From: Synergistaceae bacterium
Lineage (GTDB): Bacteria; Synergistota; Synergistia; Synergistales; Aminobacteriaceae
Length of the DNA stretch: 7,350 nucleotides
Reading direction: 5' to 3'
Assembly: GCA_031273365.1 (NCBI GenBank)
Contig: JAISSA010000109.1
Span: forward strand, 1-7,350
Position numbers and translations under genes: made by a program. The notes below the pieces were generated by a model. That model did no database searches. It was not told the origin of the DNA and worked only from the letters and a program-made list of their open reading frames with translations. Of this stretch, positions 6,848 to 7,350 are shown one piece after another (positions within the stretch are counted from its first letter, which is position 1; each line of letters opens with the position of its first letter).

Positions 6848-7026
6848 ATCTCCAAGGCGCCCCCTTCTGAATCGTAGAAATCTGAATCGCATAAAACGAT
6901 GCCGTCGTTATTCTGTATAAACTTCGAAACGCTGGTGAATCACAGAATATCGTCGACTCAAAACACGGTGTATAGGGTAACACAAAAAGCTTCCGGTTTG
7001 CAGTCCTCAAAAATTTTTTTTTAAAT
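6848..7026 (-). promoter_or_regulatory. Leader region upstream of mmdA with direct and inverted repeats
   Basis: This AT-richer stretch must contain the start signal for the decarboxylase genes, because a strong terminator separates it from the rRNA operon. I could not find a convincing -35/-10 pair with proper spacing. Visible structure: a direct repeat TCTGAATCG (plus strand) at 6866-6874 and 6881-6889, 15 bases apart, just before the ribosome binding site; an inverted repeat TATTCTGT / ACAGAATA at 6909-6916 and 6942-6949; and an A5T9 tract at 7009-7022. These could be operator-like sites, but that is inference. Confidence 0.4.
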
Positions 7027-7166
7027 CCCGTAAATAACGGGGTCAGGGGACAAGTCCCCTGCGGGGCTTTTGCCGGGGGGCAGCGCCCCATGGGTTTTGC
7101 TTTCGCGCGGCATCCTGCCGCGCTGGTATTTTGTTCTGCCAGGGGGCTAACGCTCCCTGGACCCCC
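7027..7166. repeat. Mosaic of GC-rich hairpins after the rRNA operon
   Basis: At least five short inverted repeats follow one another: CCCGT/ACGGG (7027-7031, 7037-7041), CAGGGGA/TCCCCTG (7044-7050, 7055-7061), GGGGC/GCCCC (7077-7081, 7085-7089), GCGCGGC/GCCGCGC (7105-7111, 7117-7123) and CCAGGG/CCCTGG (7139-7144, 7155-7160). The outer ends are roughly inverted copies of each other (GGGGTCAGGGG against GGGGTCCAGGG). No coding signal is credible here. The layout resembles palindromic intergenic repeat families that occur in many copies per genome; whether this one is multicopy cannot be seen from one window. Confidence 0.6.
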
Positions 7167-7168
7167 TG

Positions 7169-7226
7169 AAAAACACAAAAAAAGCGAAGCGAAACAGGAA
7201 AAATTCCCCTGCTCCGCTTCGCTTTT
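7169..7226 (-). terminator. Strong intrinsic terminator of the rRNA operon
   Basis: On the minus strand an 18-base arm (plus-strand 7208-7225) pairs with 7181-7198 over its whole length, with two G-U pairs and a 9-base loop. The descending arm runs into seven T residues, then GTG and five more T residues. It begins about 10 bases after the 5S rRNA 3' end, as expected for the end of an rRNA transcript. A shorter T-run on the other side means it may also work weakly on the plus strand. Confidence 0.92.
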
Positions 7227-7234
7227 CTTTCAGT

Positions 7235-7350
7235 TTCCGGCAGTGACCTGCTCTCCCGTGTGTACCCCACACAGTACCCTCGGCGCGGTCGGGCTTAACT
7301 TCCGGGTTCGGCATGGATCCGGGTGTGACTCCGACGCTCTTACCACCGAA
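7235..7350 (-). rRNA. rrf: 5S ribosomal RNA, complete or missing a few 5' bases
   Basis: The minus strand contains the diagnostic 5S core CCGAACCCGGAAGTTAAGCC, preceded by the loop-A/helix-II part GTCACACCCGG and followed by CGCCGAGGGTACTG and GGGAGAGCAGGTCACTGCCGG. The 5' end TTCGGTGGT pairs with the 3' end ACTGCCGGA to form helix I, giving about 116 bases, so the gene is nearly or wholly contained although it touches the window edge. 16S and 23S genes would be expected beyond 7350. The exact 3' end is uncertain by one or two bases. Confidence 0.96.

Noticed and set aside
4772..6877. Long plus-strand open frame (701 codons) opposite mmdA and the mmdD-like gene
   Set aside because: It mirrors highly conserved MmdA codons on the other strand and its own product has no family features.
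6848..6892. N-terminal extension of mmdA to an earlier ATG
   Set aside because: The extra 15 residues are Arg/Phe-rich, unlike the family, and are encoded by the direct-repeat and ribosome-binding leader.
7027..7166. CRISPR array
   Set aside because: The repeated structure is a set of different hairpins, not identical direct repeats separated by unique spacers of equal length.
6816..7178. Possible 120-codon minus-strand gene between the terminator and mmdA
   Set aside because: It runs through the hairpin repeats and overlaps the mmdA start in another frame; no ribosome binding site or recognisable domain.
7043..7270. Possible 75-codon minus-strand gene overlapping the 5S rRNA
   Set aside because: It lies across the 5S rRNA 3' part, the terminator and the hairpin cluster, all of which are non-coding.

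Overview
The window reads as part of a GC-rich bacterial chromosome, most likely from a strict anaerobe. Every gene I can support lies on the minus strand, so biological order runs from high to low coordinates: 5S rRNA, then mmdA, an oadG/mmdD-like gene, a biotin carrier gene (mmdC-like), mutS and mutL. The combination of a biotin-dependent, probably sodium-translocating acyl-CoA decarboxylase with an endonuclease-type MutL fits anaerobes such as Synergistota or Negativicutes-like fermenters. Synergistota is my guess from overall protein flavour and GC level; the sequence does not prove it.

Right end (about 7171-7350): the near-complete 5S rRNA that closes an rRNA operon, followed by a very strong intrinsic terminator (18-bp stem). 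Next to it (about 7027-7166) is a cluster of short GC-rich hairpins that looks like a mosaic intergenic repeat. A leader of about 175 bases (6848-7026) with direct and inverted repeats then precedes mmdA.

Middle (4384-6847): three genes for a decarboxylase complex. MmdA is the carboxyltransferase, the MmdD/OadG-type protein is a small one-helix membrane subunit, and MmdC is a biotin carrier with the biotinyl lysine in an EAMKMEN context. The multi-pass membrane beta subunit (mmdB/oadB), which carries out decarboxylation and Na+ pumping, is not in the window although it often lies next to these genes.

Left part (1-4330): mutS and mutL, the mismatch repair pair, translationally coupled by an 11-base overlap with a GTG start for mutL. 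MutL runs off the left edge. MutS carries a QLTLF motif and MutL a QSLLTP motif, both matching sliding-clamp binding motifs. No terminator is visible between mmdC and mutS, so the repair genes may be read through from the decarboxylase operon. I found no CRISPR array, tRNA, insertion sequence or obvious defence system. The window is mostly ordinary housekeeping and energy metabolism, with a few local oddities listed as findings.
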